64,000 nucleotides of DNA, from contig CM052362.1 in NCBI GenBank assembly GCA_028551475.1, positions 7,811,354 through 7,875,353 on the forward strand. The letters are read 5' to 3'. Every line of letters begins with the position of its first letter. Positions within the stretch are counted from its first letter, which is position 1. A model generated the notes under the pieces. The model saw only the letters and a program-made list of their open reading frames with translations. It was not told where the DNA came from and searched no databases. This document shows positions 49,700 to 61,049 of the stretch, piece by piece. Origin of the DNA: Casuarina equisetifolia. Lineage: Eukaryota > Streptophyta > Magnoliopsida > Fagales > Casuarinaceae. The translations under genes and the position numbers were made by a program.

Positions 49700-52097
49700 C
49701 ATTGGGATTGTCCATGTAAGGGTTCATCCCTTACATTCGAGTGTAAGGTGGGTCTCTACCTAGCATTCGAGTGTGAAGAGATGATTACTTTGTGATAGGA
49801 ATTGGAATTGTTGAAATGACTAGTGGTTTAGAACTAGAAGTTGGACTAGTGTAAGGGACAATAACAAGGAATCAAGACTCTGTATGTTAGCATTAGAAGA
49901 TGAAAGATGCATGGTAGGGTGTGATGATGTTGAGGTAAGATGAAAAAAGAAATACAAACTCATAGAAAATAACATCATGGGTGACAAAGAATTTAAATAT
50001 CTAGTATGCCATAGTCCTTTTAAGTAAGAGGATAGCTCCTACATATGCAAACAATAGATTGATGTCCAAACTTATCATTTTGAGTCAAGTTCATAGCATA
50101 ATATGAGCATCCAATCACATGAAGGTGGCCTAAGAAAGGTTTTCTCCCAAAACATTTCTCAAAAGGAGTTTTACCATGAAGGATAGGAGTTAGCATGTGA
50201 TTTATCATATAAGTAGTTATAAAAAGAATTCACTCCAAAAGCAAATAGGCCAATGTGCCTAAATCTTAACACACTTGTAACATTAAGTAGATGATTTTTT
50301 TGCTTAACCACTTCATTCTATTGTGAGGTGTAGGGGCACAAACTCTCATATATTGTATCACATGAGTAAAACATGGAGGCATATGCAAAACTAAAGAAGT
50401 TTTATGCATTGCCTATTCCAATGCTCTTAATAGAAACTCCAAATTGGACAAGCACCATTGCAAAAAAGATTTTATATAATCTAAGGTTTTTGTTTTGTTT
50501 TTGATGAGACAATTTCTAGCTCCTAAGTACAAGGGGGTCTTATAGGTCCTTAAGTGTCTATATGGATCAACTTAAAGTGAGTTTGAGTGACCATGGTGCT
50601 AGAGGGAAACAAGGATTATGTGTATTTAGCTAATGGACAAATATTGCATGCTTTAACATTATTCAAGAAGATTTATGAATGTAAAAAATAAGCAACATAA
50701 CATTAAAAGAAAGAGACTAAAGTAGTTGGTGCAAGGTTTTACAATCAAGAGTTATGACAAAAATTGTTCAACTTTCCAAATACAAAAGTTTCCACTATAG
50801 AATCGATAGAATCATTGATTATAGAATAACATGCATAATCAAAATCAAAAATTAGAATAATGGCTATGCATCACCTTGCCAATTCTCATCATTTTTGTAG
50901 TCCATAAATTTTGAAAAAAGCACAATTTGAAAAATAATATGATTGGACAATCATTATCCTAGGTATATTTGGTTATGGGCAGCAAATTTGCAATAAAATT
51001 AAGCGTATACAAGATGTCAAAAATATAATAATTGTTTGGAATGATCACAGAGTCTATATGGGTGATAGGTATTTTTTTACCATTAGGCAATCTACCAATT
51101 CTAAATTCATGGATACAAGACCAAGGTGATATTAGGCAATTAAAATTGCCTGTGATATGATTACTGGCCCCTAAGTCAACAAGCCAATGTAAGAAGTATT
51201 TACCTATAGGACATAACTTGCAACATGAATTGTGTTGGTTGCCACATGTGCAACAAATTCCTTGTTCATGTTCAAGAGTGCCACAAGCTAATTGTGTTCC
51301 TTTTTCGTGACCAGTGGTCTTAAACTAGAGGTATCCTTAGTAAGCATCATGGTTTGCTGATAGCCTTTTATCATTTTGGTTCGTTCCTTTCCTTTAAGGC
51401 ATTCATGAGGTTTGTAGCATTTGTCCTTCGTGTGGCCTAAGATCCCCACAATGACCACATTTTGCAAGCATATAGCATTCTTCCATCTGGTGGGCCTTCT
51501 TGCCATAAAAGGGCACATATATCTAGTTGAGTAGCCAAATCATTAAAAGCCATCCTCCATTAGTTTTCTCAAAGAATCAATCTTTTGGTAACAAGTATTA
51601 AAAATTGTTTAATATACATTCTTCCTTTTAATTTAATCACTCCTTTCTCCAAATAGGCGAATTTTCTTTTCCCAATACTATCAAAACAAAAACTTTGAAA
51701 TAAAGTGACTTACCCGCCACCCCCCCTCCTCCTTTCTCAAACAACAAAGAATGTTTAAATTTGTTATTGAGAGAATCAAAGAAAAATTCAGTTGCATTTG
51801 ATAATTGATGATCTTTACTACTTAAAGCATGTTTTGCATAATTGATTTGTTTTGTCTTCCATTCTTTTGGGATGTTTGGTTTTCAAAGTTAATTAGATAT
51901 ATTATATATGTTCTAATGGAGCTATTGTATTATTTCAACGCAAAAATCCTACTATAAAAAAGTACCTGCTTAAAAACTTGACTTGGCGAGATTCATTCTA
52001 CTTTTACTAACAGAGTTATGTCATTATGTTACCAAATAAATGTTACGTTAAGAACATACTTTAAACAGAATTATTTGATTTACGCACAAAATAGGAC
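49700..52097 (-). mobile_element. Ty1/Copia relic, truncated and broken
   Basis: On the minus strand, a Gag zinc knuckle lies near 51400-51480 (GHTKDKCYKPHECLKGKER). Pre-integrase and protease remnants follow near 50900-51200, and an integrase end near 50020-50210 (TPILHGKTPFEKCFGRKPF). No reverse transcriptase and no paired LTRs are seen. It fills the whole interval between the two duplicated UGT segments. It is an old fossil with many breaks. Confidence 0.75.
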
Positions 52098-52228
52098 CTA
52101 AACAGAATTATTAGATTTAATACAAATGTCAAAGAAAGAAGCATAACAAGTGAAAGCGACGAAGCTGCAGCTATGAAAACATTGGATTAAATAACATCTT
52201 ATCTCATATTTAAATTAATTGCCAAATG

Positions 52229-53603
52229 TCAAGATGCAGTAATTAGATCGACCAGCCCGCTGAGGTCTTCTGTAGTACTACTAGCAGCTTTCATCACAAC
52301 CTCTCTGAGGGCTTCAGCCTTCTCCCTAATCAACTGACCTTGCTCGTCTCTCAAAATGAGTTCCAAGCTCTTGAGCAACCAATCTTTTGTGATTACACGT
52401 CCCTCAACTTTGAGACCAACCCCCGAAACCTCCATCACCCGTCCAATCATGTGCTGATCACCGAAAAATGGCCTGCCGATCAGTGGCACCCCATTCGCAA
52501 TACTCTCAGAAATTGAGTTTGCTCCACAGTGAGTCACAAACACACCGATAGAAGGATGTGCCAATACTTGCGTCTAAGGTGTCCATGGAACTACTTTTCC
52601 GTGCGTCCTAGTCCTCTCGAGAAACTCTTTCGGCAAGAGTTCTTTGGAGTTGTCATTAAGAGACCATAGGAATGGAACTTTACTCTCTTGAAGGGCCTCC
52701 GCTACTGCTATTAGCTCCTGATGAGGCAGCGAAGCCATAGTTCCAAAGGCAAGATACGCAACCGATCTTGATTTTTGTTCGTCCAACCATGACAAGCAGC
52801 TCGTTAGATCCGTACTAGACGGAGGCAAAGGCGACGCTGGCAATGGCAGGGACGCAAAACCCACGTAAATTATGTCCTGAAACTTTTATCTGAGGTCTTG
52901 GCTGAGACCGGGAGGGTTTAGTTCTTCAAAACAATTCATAACAACAGTCGTAGCTCGAGTTAGCACTGATCCCATTTCACGCAGTGTGCGAAAAAATAGA
53001 GGCTCGTCCTCCTTTCTTGTGATCAACACCTTTTTCGGTAAGTCAACAAAACGCATTGTGGAAAATCCTGGAATAAAGTCCAGTGTCCCAGTACCATCGC
53101 CACCATTACTAACAAAACGCTCACAAATGAGGTCCGTATAAAAATGGGCAGAGAGATAGTATGGATAACTTGTCCACGCCGTGATCCATGGAACTTTCAA
53201 ATCCTCAGCAATCTCAGCAGTAGAAGTCAAGAACGCATTCGAGTGCAAGCAGGTGATTCTCTTACCAGTCTTTGCAGCTGCAATGTCTATACTCCTTTTG
53301 AAGTTCTCCGACGTGGCCTGAAGGAAAAGGTTCACAAGCTCTAGGGGCTTTCTAGTGAATACGTGACCCTCAGGCACTTCCTCTGCCATTTCATAGAACT
53401 TTATGTTGGCTGGAACGGCCGCAGCACTGGATTTAGATAAGAGTGACTGTGTGGACTTTGCCGAGCTAAAAAATGAAAAGTGAACGTTTGGGGCATCTCT
53501 CACCACTTTGCAGAGCAGATTTAGAGTAAAAAGGCGGGTGACTAGTGAATGGGAAAGCCAACACATCGACATGCTTCTCCTGAGAGCTCTTGGTTAGAGG
53601 CAT
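52229..53603 (-). pseudogene. UGT78-like pseudogene, duplicate of 45775-47148
   Basis: The sequence is about 97% identical to the intact gene over the portion compared, and it includes the same PSPG box with Ala at position 22. The start codon is retained (53601-53603), but the N-terminal frame is shifted near 53535 by an extra base. Two in-frame stops follow, one near 52888 (start of the middle piece) and one near 52574 (Gln to stop just before the PSPG box). The three open pieces are 52886-53572, 52574-52864 and 52229-52564. An active enzyme is not possible from this copy. Confidence 0.9.
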
Positions 53604-54030
53604 AATTGTATATTCGATATATCCTACTTAGGATACAAGAGCAGGAGAATTCGAGAAATATCAGGTTATCATAGAAGTATTTATGATTGGCAGAATAGGA
53701 ATGTTAGATGATGGACAACAACCAGCCTGCCAAGACTTGACGATTACGGCCAAGGCAAGGGAACCATCGAGGCTCTGCAGCCATGCAACCTAAGGTTCTC
53801 CTCTGGGGTTAAGTCCACGTCAAAATCATGGTAAAAGTACTAATGGGCATCCAAGATATAAATCTCTGCGGGCGTCGTTGGGGGTAATAAATGCACTCAT
53901 CTTTTCTGGTGACGAAGTTAACTTAAAAGGAAAAGTACAAAAAAGAGTCCCTTTGCATGGTCAAACCTGCATCAAAAATTTCAAAACTTCGAGAGAGTGA
54001 GTCATTAGCCTCTGATTGTTGGGGGGTAAG

Positions 54031-54530
54031 TGTTACGAGACCTTTGAGCAGACCTCGTAACTAGCCGTTCGAGATGAAAGTCAAACCAAGGATTCCAGGA
54101 GTTTTGCTTTTTACTAGGAGCTATTTTGGCAGGATATGAAGGAATAAGAATGGTTTATTGATAACGGGATCTACCCAAAACTTGGAAAAGGTTAAAACAG
54201 TACACCCTTCCTTATCCCGCGTGGATTCTTTTATAGAGATCCCTTGGCTCTCCCTTTCTAGAACCCTCTACCCTCCCCTTACAAGCATCCTCGTTCCTTT
54301 CATGATGAAAGCTAACCCCTCCCTAGTCACTAGCACACTGTTACATAGAAACGTCTCTGTAGCTGCCTAAGTGTAAAGAACTAATCCCTTTGTAGGCATG
54401 ACAGTGGTTCAATGCTCCATGTTCTGACAATTTCCAGCCCCCTTCACATGCAACAACCGCCTCTTGTGTCCAAGGATGGTTAGCCACGTGGGTTACTAAG
54501 TAGCTACCAACGTGGCAGAGGGTTGTATCA
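54031..54530 (-). repeat. Gypsy LTR (3' in element orientation)
   Basis: 500 bp, aligned gap-free with 60550-61049, with about 30 substitutions. Confidence 0.92.
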
Positions 54531-56938
54531 TCCCTCCCCCCTCAGCAAGGACCTTGTCCCCAAGTTCCAAGGTAGGATATCGTTCCCGCATGATTCGAAG
54601 CTTATCCCAAATGGCCTCACAAGGCGGATTGCCCTTCCAGTGCACCAAAATTTGTTCCTTCTTTCCCTTGTAACGTCGATCTAGTATTGCTTGGGGAGTG
54701 GGTAGAATGCGATCTTCTTCATCGGTAAAAGTCGGAAGCTCATTTTGTATAGGTAAATTAACTCTCACATGGCGCTTTAGTACCGAAACATGAAAGGTTG
54801 GGTGTAGCTTGGACCCGGGCGGTAACTTTAACTTGTAAGCAACTGAACCCACCCTTTGGAGCAACTCATAAGGACAAAAAAATCATGGGGACATCTTGAG
54901 ATAGCGACGAACGGCCACTGACGACTGCCGGTAAGGTTGAAGTTTGAGATAGACTTGCTCTCCAACCTTGAATTGCACTTCGCGGTGCTTGGCATCATAG
55001 TAGCTCTTCATTTTGGATTGGGCTCTTTCAAGTTGGAAACGTAGCTCCTTAAGGATGGTGTCGCGATCACGGAGCTTCTTGTCTACTGACTCCACACTTG
55101 TAGCTCCGAAAACATAAGTCAGAAGGCTAGGCGGTTTCTTGCCAAATACTGCTTCATACGGCGTCTTGCCCGTGGCCAAGTGACAACTCGTGTTGTAGCT
55201 ATACTCCGCCAAGGATATCCATTTTGCCTAGCTCTTGGGTTCTTCTCCCACGAAACAGCGCAGATACATCTCTAAGGTACGGTTGACCACCTTCGTTTGT
55301 CCGTCAGATTGGGGGTGGTAGGCTGTGGAGTAGCAGAAATGGGTTCCTTGCAATCTAAAGAGCTCCTTCCAGAAATTCCTAGTAAACAATGGGTCCCGAT
55401 CGCAAACCATACTTTTAGGCATGCCATATATTTTTAAGACATTATCAAAAAAAACTTGAGCTACTGATTTAGCAGTGTAGGGATGTTTCATCGGCACAAA
55501 GTGGGCAAACTTACTTAAGCGGTCAACCACCACAAGTATGGAGTTCTTACCTAGAGAAAGCGGCAAGCCATCGACGAAGTCCATTGAAATCTCTTCCCAA
55601 ATTTGGTTGGGAATCTTTAATGGTTGGAGGAGTCCTGGCGGGGCTAAACTTTCCCATTTTTGTTGCTGGCACACCTCGCATCATCTCACCACTTCCTCTA
55701 CGTCTCGCCTTATGCCTTGCCAAAAAAAAGCCTCCTTCACCCTTTGTATAGGTTTTGAAGTTTCCCTTGTGATGCACTCCATGGACTTCCAATATAATGG
55801 TCTGTATTAGATTTGAGTCCTTGGGCAAATATACACACTACTTGAAGAAGATCACTCCGTCCCAGAACTCCCAAGGTCCCAATGCCTCACCCGATTCAAT
55901 TCTAACAATGAGATTTTGTAAATCTGCACGTTCTGATACTTCTTCCTTTACTGCCTTCAGCCACTTCGGCACCGATTCAGAAACTGTGAAACACCCGAGG
56001 ACTGGGTCTTTCTTTTTGATCTCATCAAATTGTTTTTTAGATTCTTCCTGTTCATGCTGCCGAGAAAGAACGTCGGCCACTCGGTTAGCCTTTCCTGGCG
56101 TATACCGAATCTCAAAATCGAACCCCATTAACTTAGATAGCCACCGATGTTGGGCAGGGGTAGTTAACCGCTGATCCCAAAGGTGCTGGAGACTTTGCTG
56201 GTCAGTTTCTACCACAAATCTGTTTCCTAGCAAGTAGTGGCGCCATCGTTGCACCGCCAGTACCAGAGCCATCATCTCTTTTTCGTAAGTAGAAAGCCCC
56301 AGGTTTCTTCCACTGATGGCTTTACTGAAATAAGTGATCGGCCTTCCTTGCTGCATCAAAACTGCCCCTACTCCTTCGTCGGAAGCATCACACATCACTG
56401 TGAAGGTTAATTCAAAGTTAGGTAAAGCCAAGATAGGAGCTTCCGATAAGGCTTTCTTGAAAGCTTCAAAAGCCTTTTCCAAGGCTTCTTCCCACTCAAA
56501 CTGCCCTTTCTTAAGTAATCTGGTTAACGGTGCTGCTATTGTGCCGAACCCTTGCACAAAACATCGGTAATAGCCTACAAGGCCGAGAAACCCACGTAAC
56601 TGCCTTACTGTGCTAGGTCGCCTCCACTCCGTGACTGCCTTTACCTTCTCTTGATCAATAGACACCCCTTTTTGATTAATCACATGTCTTAAAAAGTTGA
56701 CTTCTTCTAACATAAACGCGCACTTAGATTCCTTTAAATACAAACTATTTTCCCGTAGTAATTCCAACACCACCTCCAAATGCCGTAGATGCTCTTCTTC
56801 AGTTTTGCTATAAATCATGATGTCATCTAAAAACACTTGTACAAACCTCCAAAGGTATGGCCGGAAAGGGCGTTCATGAGTGCTTGAAACGTTGCCGGTG
56901 CGTTAGTTAGCCCAAAAGGCATAACTAGTGTTCGGTGA

Positions 56939-58553
56939 AATTCTACATGCAAGTGTACATGTCAAACAAGTAATATAATGATGAGAATGAGTATCGTCCC
57001 ACGAAGAGTGGTGATTACTAAACTAATTAATTACTAATGGTGAATAGACTTTAAAGTTTATCTAGCAAATCAAGATAATAAAACATGGATTAACTAACTT
57101 AATTTAACCTAAACTTAGTTAGCCAAAGATGCTAGAGCGTCTAATTTCACCTAATTACCAAATACAAATGTCGATCATCCATGCTAGCAAGATTTATTCT
57201 ATTCATGTGATGGCGAAATCTCCTAATTTATTCACTATCCTATGTCTAGGTATAGCGAATCTACTCAGCTCATTAATTCATTGTGAGTCTGCATATGAAT
57301 TAAATAAACTAAGTGCATTAAGATATGTGAATATTCTAGTTTACACCTAAAGCCACACAAATCATATGGTATATGTCTATCCATATTAATCTATGGTTGC
57401 ATATTACATGAAGCAACTGCATGCTATCTCCTGTTGGTCTCAAACATGCAAATCATATCATTTAAGTGGTAGCTAATCACTTAAATGCATTAAGATCAGT
57501 AATATGCAACTTCACATTCATAAAATATCTCATAAAACATAAATAATCATAACATTCATACGTCATAATTAAGTTCCATCGTAGCTCTAACACAATAAAT
57601 TAAAACAACATATTTACACAATAGAAATCAGTGCAAAGACATGGACAAAATATTCTGTAAATTAAAAACATTAAAGCTGTCACCAAATGTCTTCAAATCA
57701 CAAAATATAGTGCATAACTCTGCACATCAGGGGGAGGAAATGAAGTTGTCTGGAAAACGGGAAGAAAACGAGTTGACACTCGCTGTCACGCGCTCTCGCA
57801 CGAGTTACCACGCGCCGCCATCGTCCGTCGCCGGTCTTCATAGAAACTTCCAGAAAGATAGATCAGGATGTTTGGAGTGCCGATCTGTCGAGAAATCCTT
57901 CAAATCTGCTCCAGAAACATGTAGATCTGACAGAAAAGGTTCCGACGACGTTTGCCGTTCTTCGCCAGAAACCGCCACGAAATCACACGAAACTGCCACA
58001 GAACTGTCGGAAATCACTCTAGGAGCCCAGATATGCTTTCAGATCACCAGAAATCGTTATAAAACGGCCAGAAACTACACTTCAAACGCCGGTGATGGGT
58101 TCTCGCCGGAAAAGACAACGGCGGTCGGCTGTCGCACGACCGCCGCGATCTCTACTGGACCCACGCTGTCGCGCATGGCCAAGTCCTGGCGAGTTCCTGC
58201 ACCGGTCACCGCTTCCTCTGTTTCTTTCCCTTCCCGGTTTCATGCTCTCCGCATAATAAAAGTCCGACGGCCTCGTTTTCCATTTTCTATTTTTGTTCGT
58301 TCCTCATGTGCTTTCCTTTCTATTCTTCTTCTTTCTTTCCTCACATGACTTCCACGTGCATACCCTTGTTTTCTTTTCTATTCCTTTTTCATGGTTTTCT
58401 ACTTCTTTTTCTTCTTTTTCTTCAATTTTGAGTTTACTGCATAAAATAACAAAATATACATAATTATCATTAAATACAAATATAATTTAATAAAAACTAT
58501 ATTAAATATAATCTAAAATAATAACAATAACTCTATATAAAATAGAGTTATCA
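56939..58553. mobile_element. 1.6-kb TG...CA insertion nested in the Gypsy element (solo-LTR-like)
   Basis: The Gypsy reverse-transcriptase region is interrupted at 56938/56939 and resumes after 58553, with the host bases ACTAG repeated on both sides (56934-56938 and 58554-58558). The insert begins TGTTCGGTG and ends GAGTTATCA. A 10-bp-arm hairpin (58527-58536 with 58542-58551) sits 2 bp from its right end. No gag or pol is present. One 235-codon open frame (57641-58348) shows no family resemblance. TG...CA ends plus a 5-bp duplication suit a solo LTR of another family. Confidence 0.65.
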
Positions 58554-60549
58554 ACTAGGAATTCGTAATGCCCGTTGTGAGTACGAAAGGCAGTCTTGTG
58601 CACATCTTCAGGTTTAATTCGGATCTGGTGATACCCAACATGAAGATCCAGCTTAGAGAATCTTTCTACACTATTCAATTCGTCCAAAACCTCATCCACC
58701 GTCGACAGCGGGAACTTATCTCGTATCGTCCTCTTGTTCAACTCACGATAGTTGACACAGAGACGCCACGAGCCATCCTTTTTCTTGACCAGCAAAACAG
58801 GCGAGGAGAATGGGCTTGTGCTCTGCTGAATAAACCCAACCTCCAACAACTCTTGTACGATCTTTTCAATCTCAGTTTTTTGCATGTAAGGATAATGGTA
58901 AGGCTGAACAGACACTGGTTGGTTAGGCTCGTTCAGCACGATTGCATGGTCTTGAGGTCGAGTAGGAGGAAGCCCCTGTGGCTCTTGGAACACTTATTTA
59001 AATCGGTCCAACAGTAGTCCCAACTTCCCTCCTCTGTCAACTTCATTCTCTTTCCCTAACTGCATTGTTCTTGTCATCATAAAACACAACACAATCCCTT
59101 CACAGGCCTCGGCTAATTCCTTGATCATTCGTGCCCCATCAATAAGCCTATTCACCGGTGCATTACCACCCACCAAAAATTCCATGCTTAATTTTTCAAA
59201 ATCCCATAATATGGGGCCAAAGGTCCTTAACCACTGAGTACCCAACACTAAATCTATACCCACCAATGGCAATAAAAATAAATCTACCCCAAAGGTGACT
59301 CCTTGTAATGATACCTTCATCCCCAAGCATTGCTTGGAGCTAACCAACTTATCTCCGTTGGCTACTCGGACTCGAAATGTGTCTTTTTTGTTGGCTTTTA
59401 GCCCCAATCGAAGGGCTATTCGTTCGCTTAAAAAATTATGCGAACTTCCAGAATCTACCAAAACATGAATACGAGTCCAAAAATTACCTATGCCGTTCAT
59501 TAACCGCATGGTTTGACATGAGTCGACTCCATTGATTGCATTAAGCGAAATCTCCGGTTCTTCTTCTCCAAGCGGCACCAAGTCTCTGCAAACATTACTA
59601 GCTGCCTCCTCCTCGACTGTCCACACTCCTTCTATGACAAAGAGTTTCTTGCATTGGTGGCCCGGAGTGAATTTTTTGTCGCAATGGAAGCATAGCCCCT
59701 TGGCTCTTCGCTCGGCTAGCTGGGTAGGACTCATTTTTCAAACTGGAGTAGAGGATCGATTACCCCCACTACTAAAAGCCTCTTCCTGTCTCACAATGGC
59801 TGCTACTCGACTAGCTCGATGCCTAGACTCATATAGCCGAGCTAAACCGAGAGCTGCTGAAAGGGAGCCTGGGCGGTTGGCTTGAACGTCCACCCGGATC
59901 CCATCCTTTAATCCAGTAATGAAGCAAACAACCTGGTGTTCAGGTGTCAGCTTGCTAATCCACAACAGCAACTTTGAAAATTTGTCGTAGTACTCATCCA
60001 CAGTGTTCGTTTGCCGTAGTTGGATCAGCTCCCCGAAGGCATTTTGATAATTCGTAACACCAAATCTCTCACATATTTCTGCGGCCAGAATTGCCCAAGA
60101 GAGCTCTCGGCCAGCATACTCCTCCTTCAACACCCGAAACCAAATTCTTGCATCCCCTTCAAAGTTCCAAGCAGCCATGCGTAACTTTTCATTTTCTGGC
60201 ACCTCATAATATTCAAAATATTGCTCCGCCTTACTGACCCAATCTGCAGGGTCATTGTCCCTTTCATAACGAGGGAAATCGTACTTCACCCCCTTCACTC
60301 TTCCACTTTGGTCAGCGTAGTTGTTAACTCCCCTAGAGCCACTGCTCCCTGCTCCGTTAAAACCACCATCCTCCCTATCACGACTTCGAAGGCTCCGAGA
60401 GTTCATCGAAGCAGTAAGCCGATAGAGGCTTTCCATAATATCAGCAAAACGCTGATTATTTTCAGCCTTTCTTCTAGCCATATCGGCTTCAATTCGCTCG
60501 AAATGAGCATTTGCTCCAGTAGGATTAACCTGGCTCTAAAATACCATAA

Positions 60550-61049
60550 TGTTACGAGACCGTTGAGCAGACCTCGTAACTGGCCCTTTGAGACGGAAGT
60601 CAAACCAAGGATTTCGGGAGTTTTGCTTTTTACTAGGAGCTATTTTAGCAGGATATGAAGGAATAAGAGTGGTTTATTGATAACGGGATCTACCCAAAAC
60701 TTGGAAAAGGTTAAAACAGTACACCCTTCCTTATCCCGCATGGATTCTTATATAGAGATCCCCTAGCTCTCCTTTTCTAGAACCCTCTACCCTCCCCTTA
60801 CAAGCATCCCTGTTCCCTTCATGATGAAAGCTAACCCCTCCCTAGTCACTAGCACACTGTTACACGGAAGCGTCTCTGCAGCTGCCTAAGTGTAAAGAAC
60901 TAATCCCCTTGTAGGCTCGACAGCGGTTCAATGCTCCATGTTTTGACAATTTCCAGCCCTCTTCACATGCAACAACCGCCCCTTGTGTCTAAGGATGGTT
61001 AGCCACGTGGGTTACTAAGTAGCTACCAACGTGGCAGAGGGTTGTATCA
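60550..61049 (-). repeat. Gypsy LTR (5' in element orientation)
   Basis: 500 bp. On the minus strand it is followed by TTATGGTATTTTAGAGCCAG, an iMet-like primer-binding region. Confidence 0.92.

Larger units (their letters stand above)
54031..61049 (-). mobile_element. Ty3/Gypsy chromovirus-type LTR retrotransposon, broken, with a nested insertion
   Basis: 500-bp LTRs at both ends (TGTTACGAG...TTGTATCA). Adjacent to the left LTR is a minus-strand polypurine tract (54531-54545), and next to the right LTR an iMet-like primer site (about 60531-60548). The target duplication is G(T/C)AAG, with GCAAG present in the undisturbed sister segment at 47555-47559. Parts in minus-strand order: Gag (59738-60481), aspartic protease (VLVDSGSSHNFLS, within 58994-59734), reverse transcriptase and RNase H (about 55838-58993, interrupted), integrase (about 54883-55674) and a chromodomain-like end (VHWKGNP, 54496-54864). 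LTRs differ by about 6%, roughly 2-2.5 million years. Without the nested piece it is about 5.4 kb. It has several breaks and is a fossil. Confidence 0.93.

Noticed and set aside
57641-58348. 235-codon frame as a host gene
   Set aside because: It lies wholly inside the nested insertion and lacks any recognised domain, so it is mentioned only as part of that element.
56939-58558. Helitron as the first choice for the nested insertion
   Set aside because: A 5-bp target duplication is present and the base after CTAG is G rather than T, which does not fit Helitron insertion between A and T.
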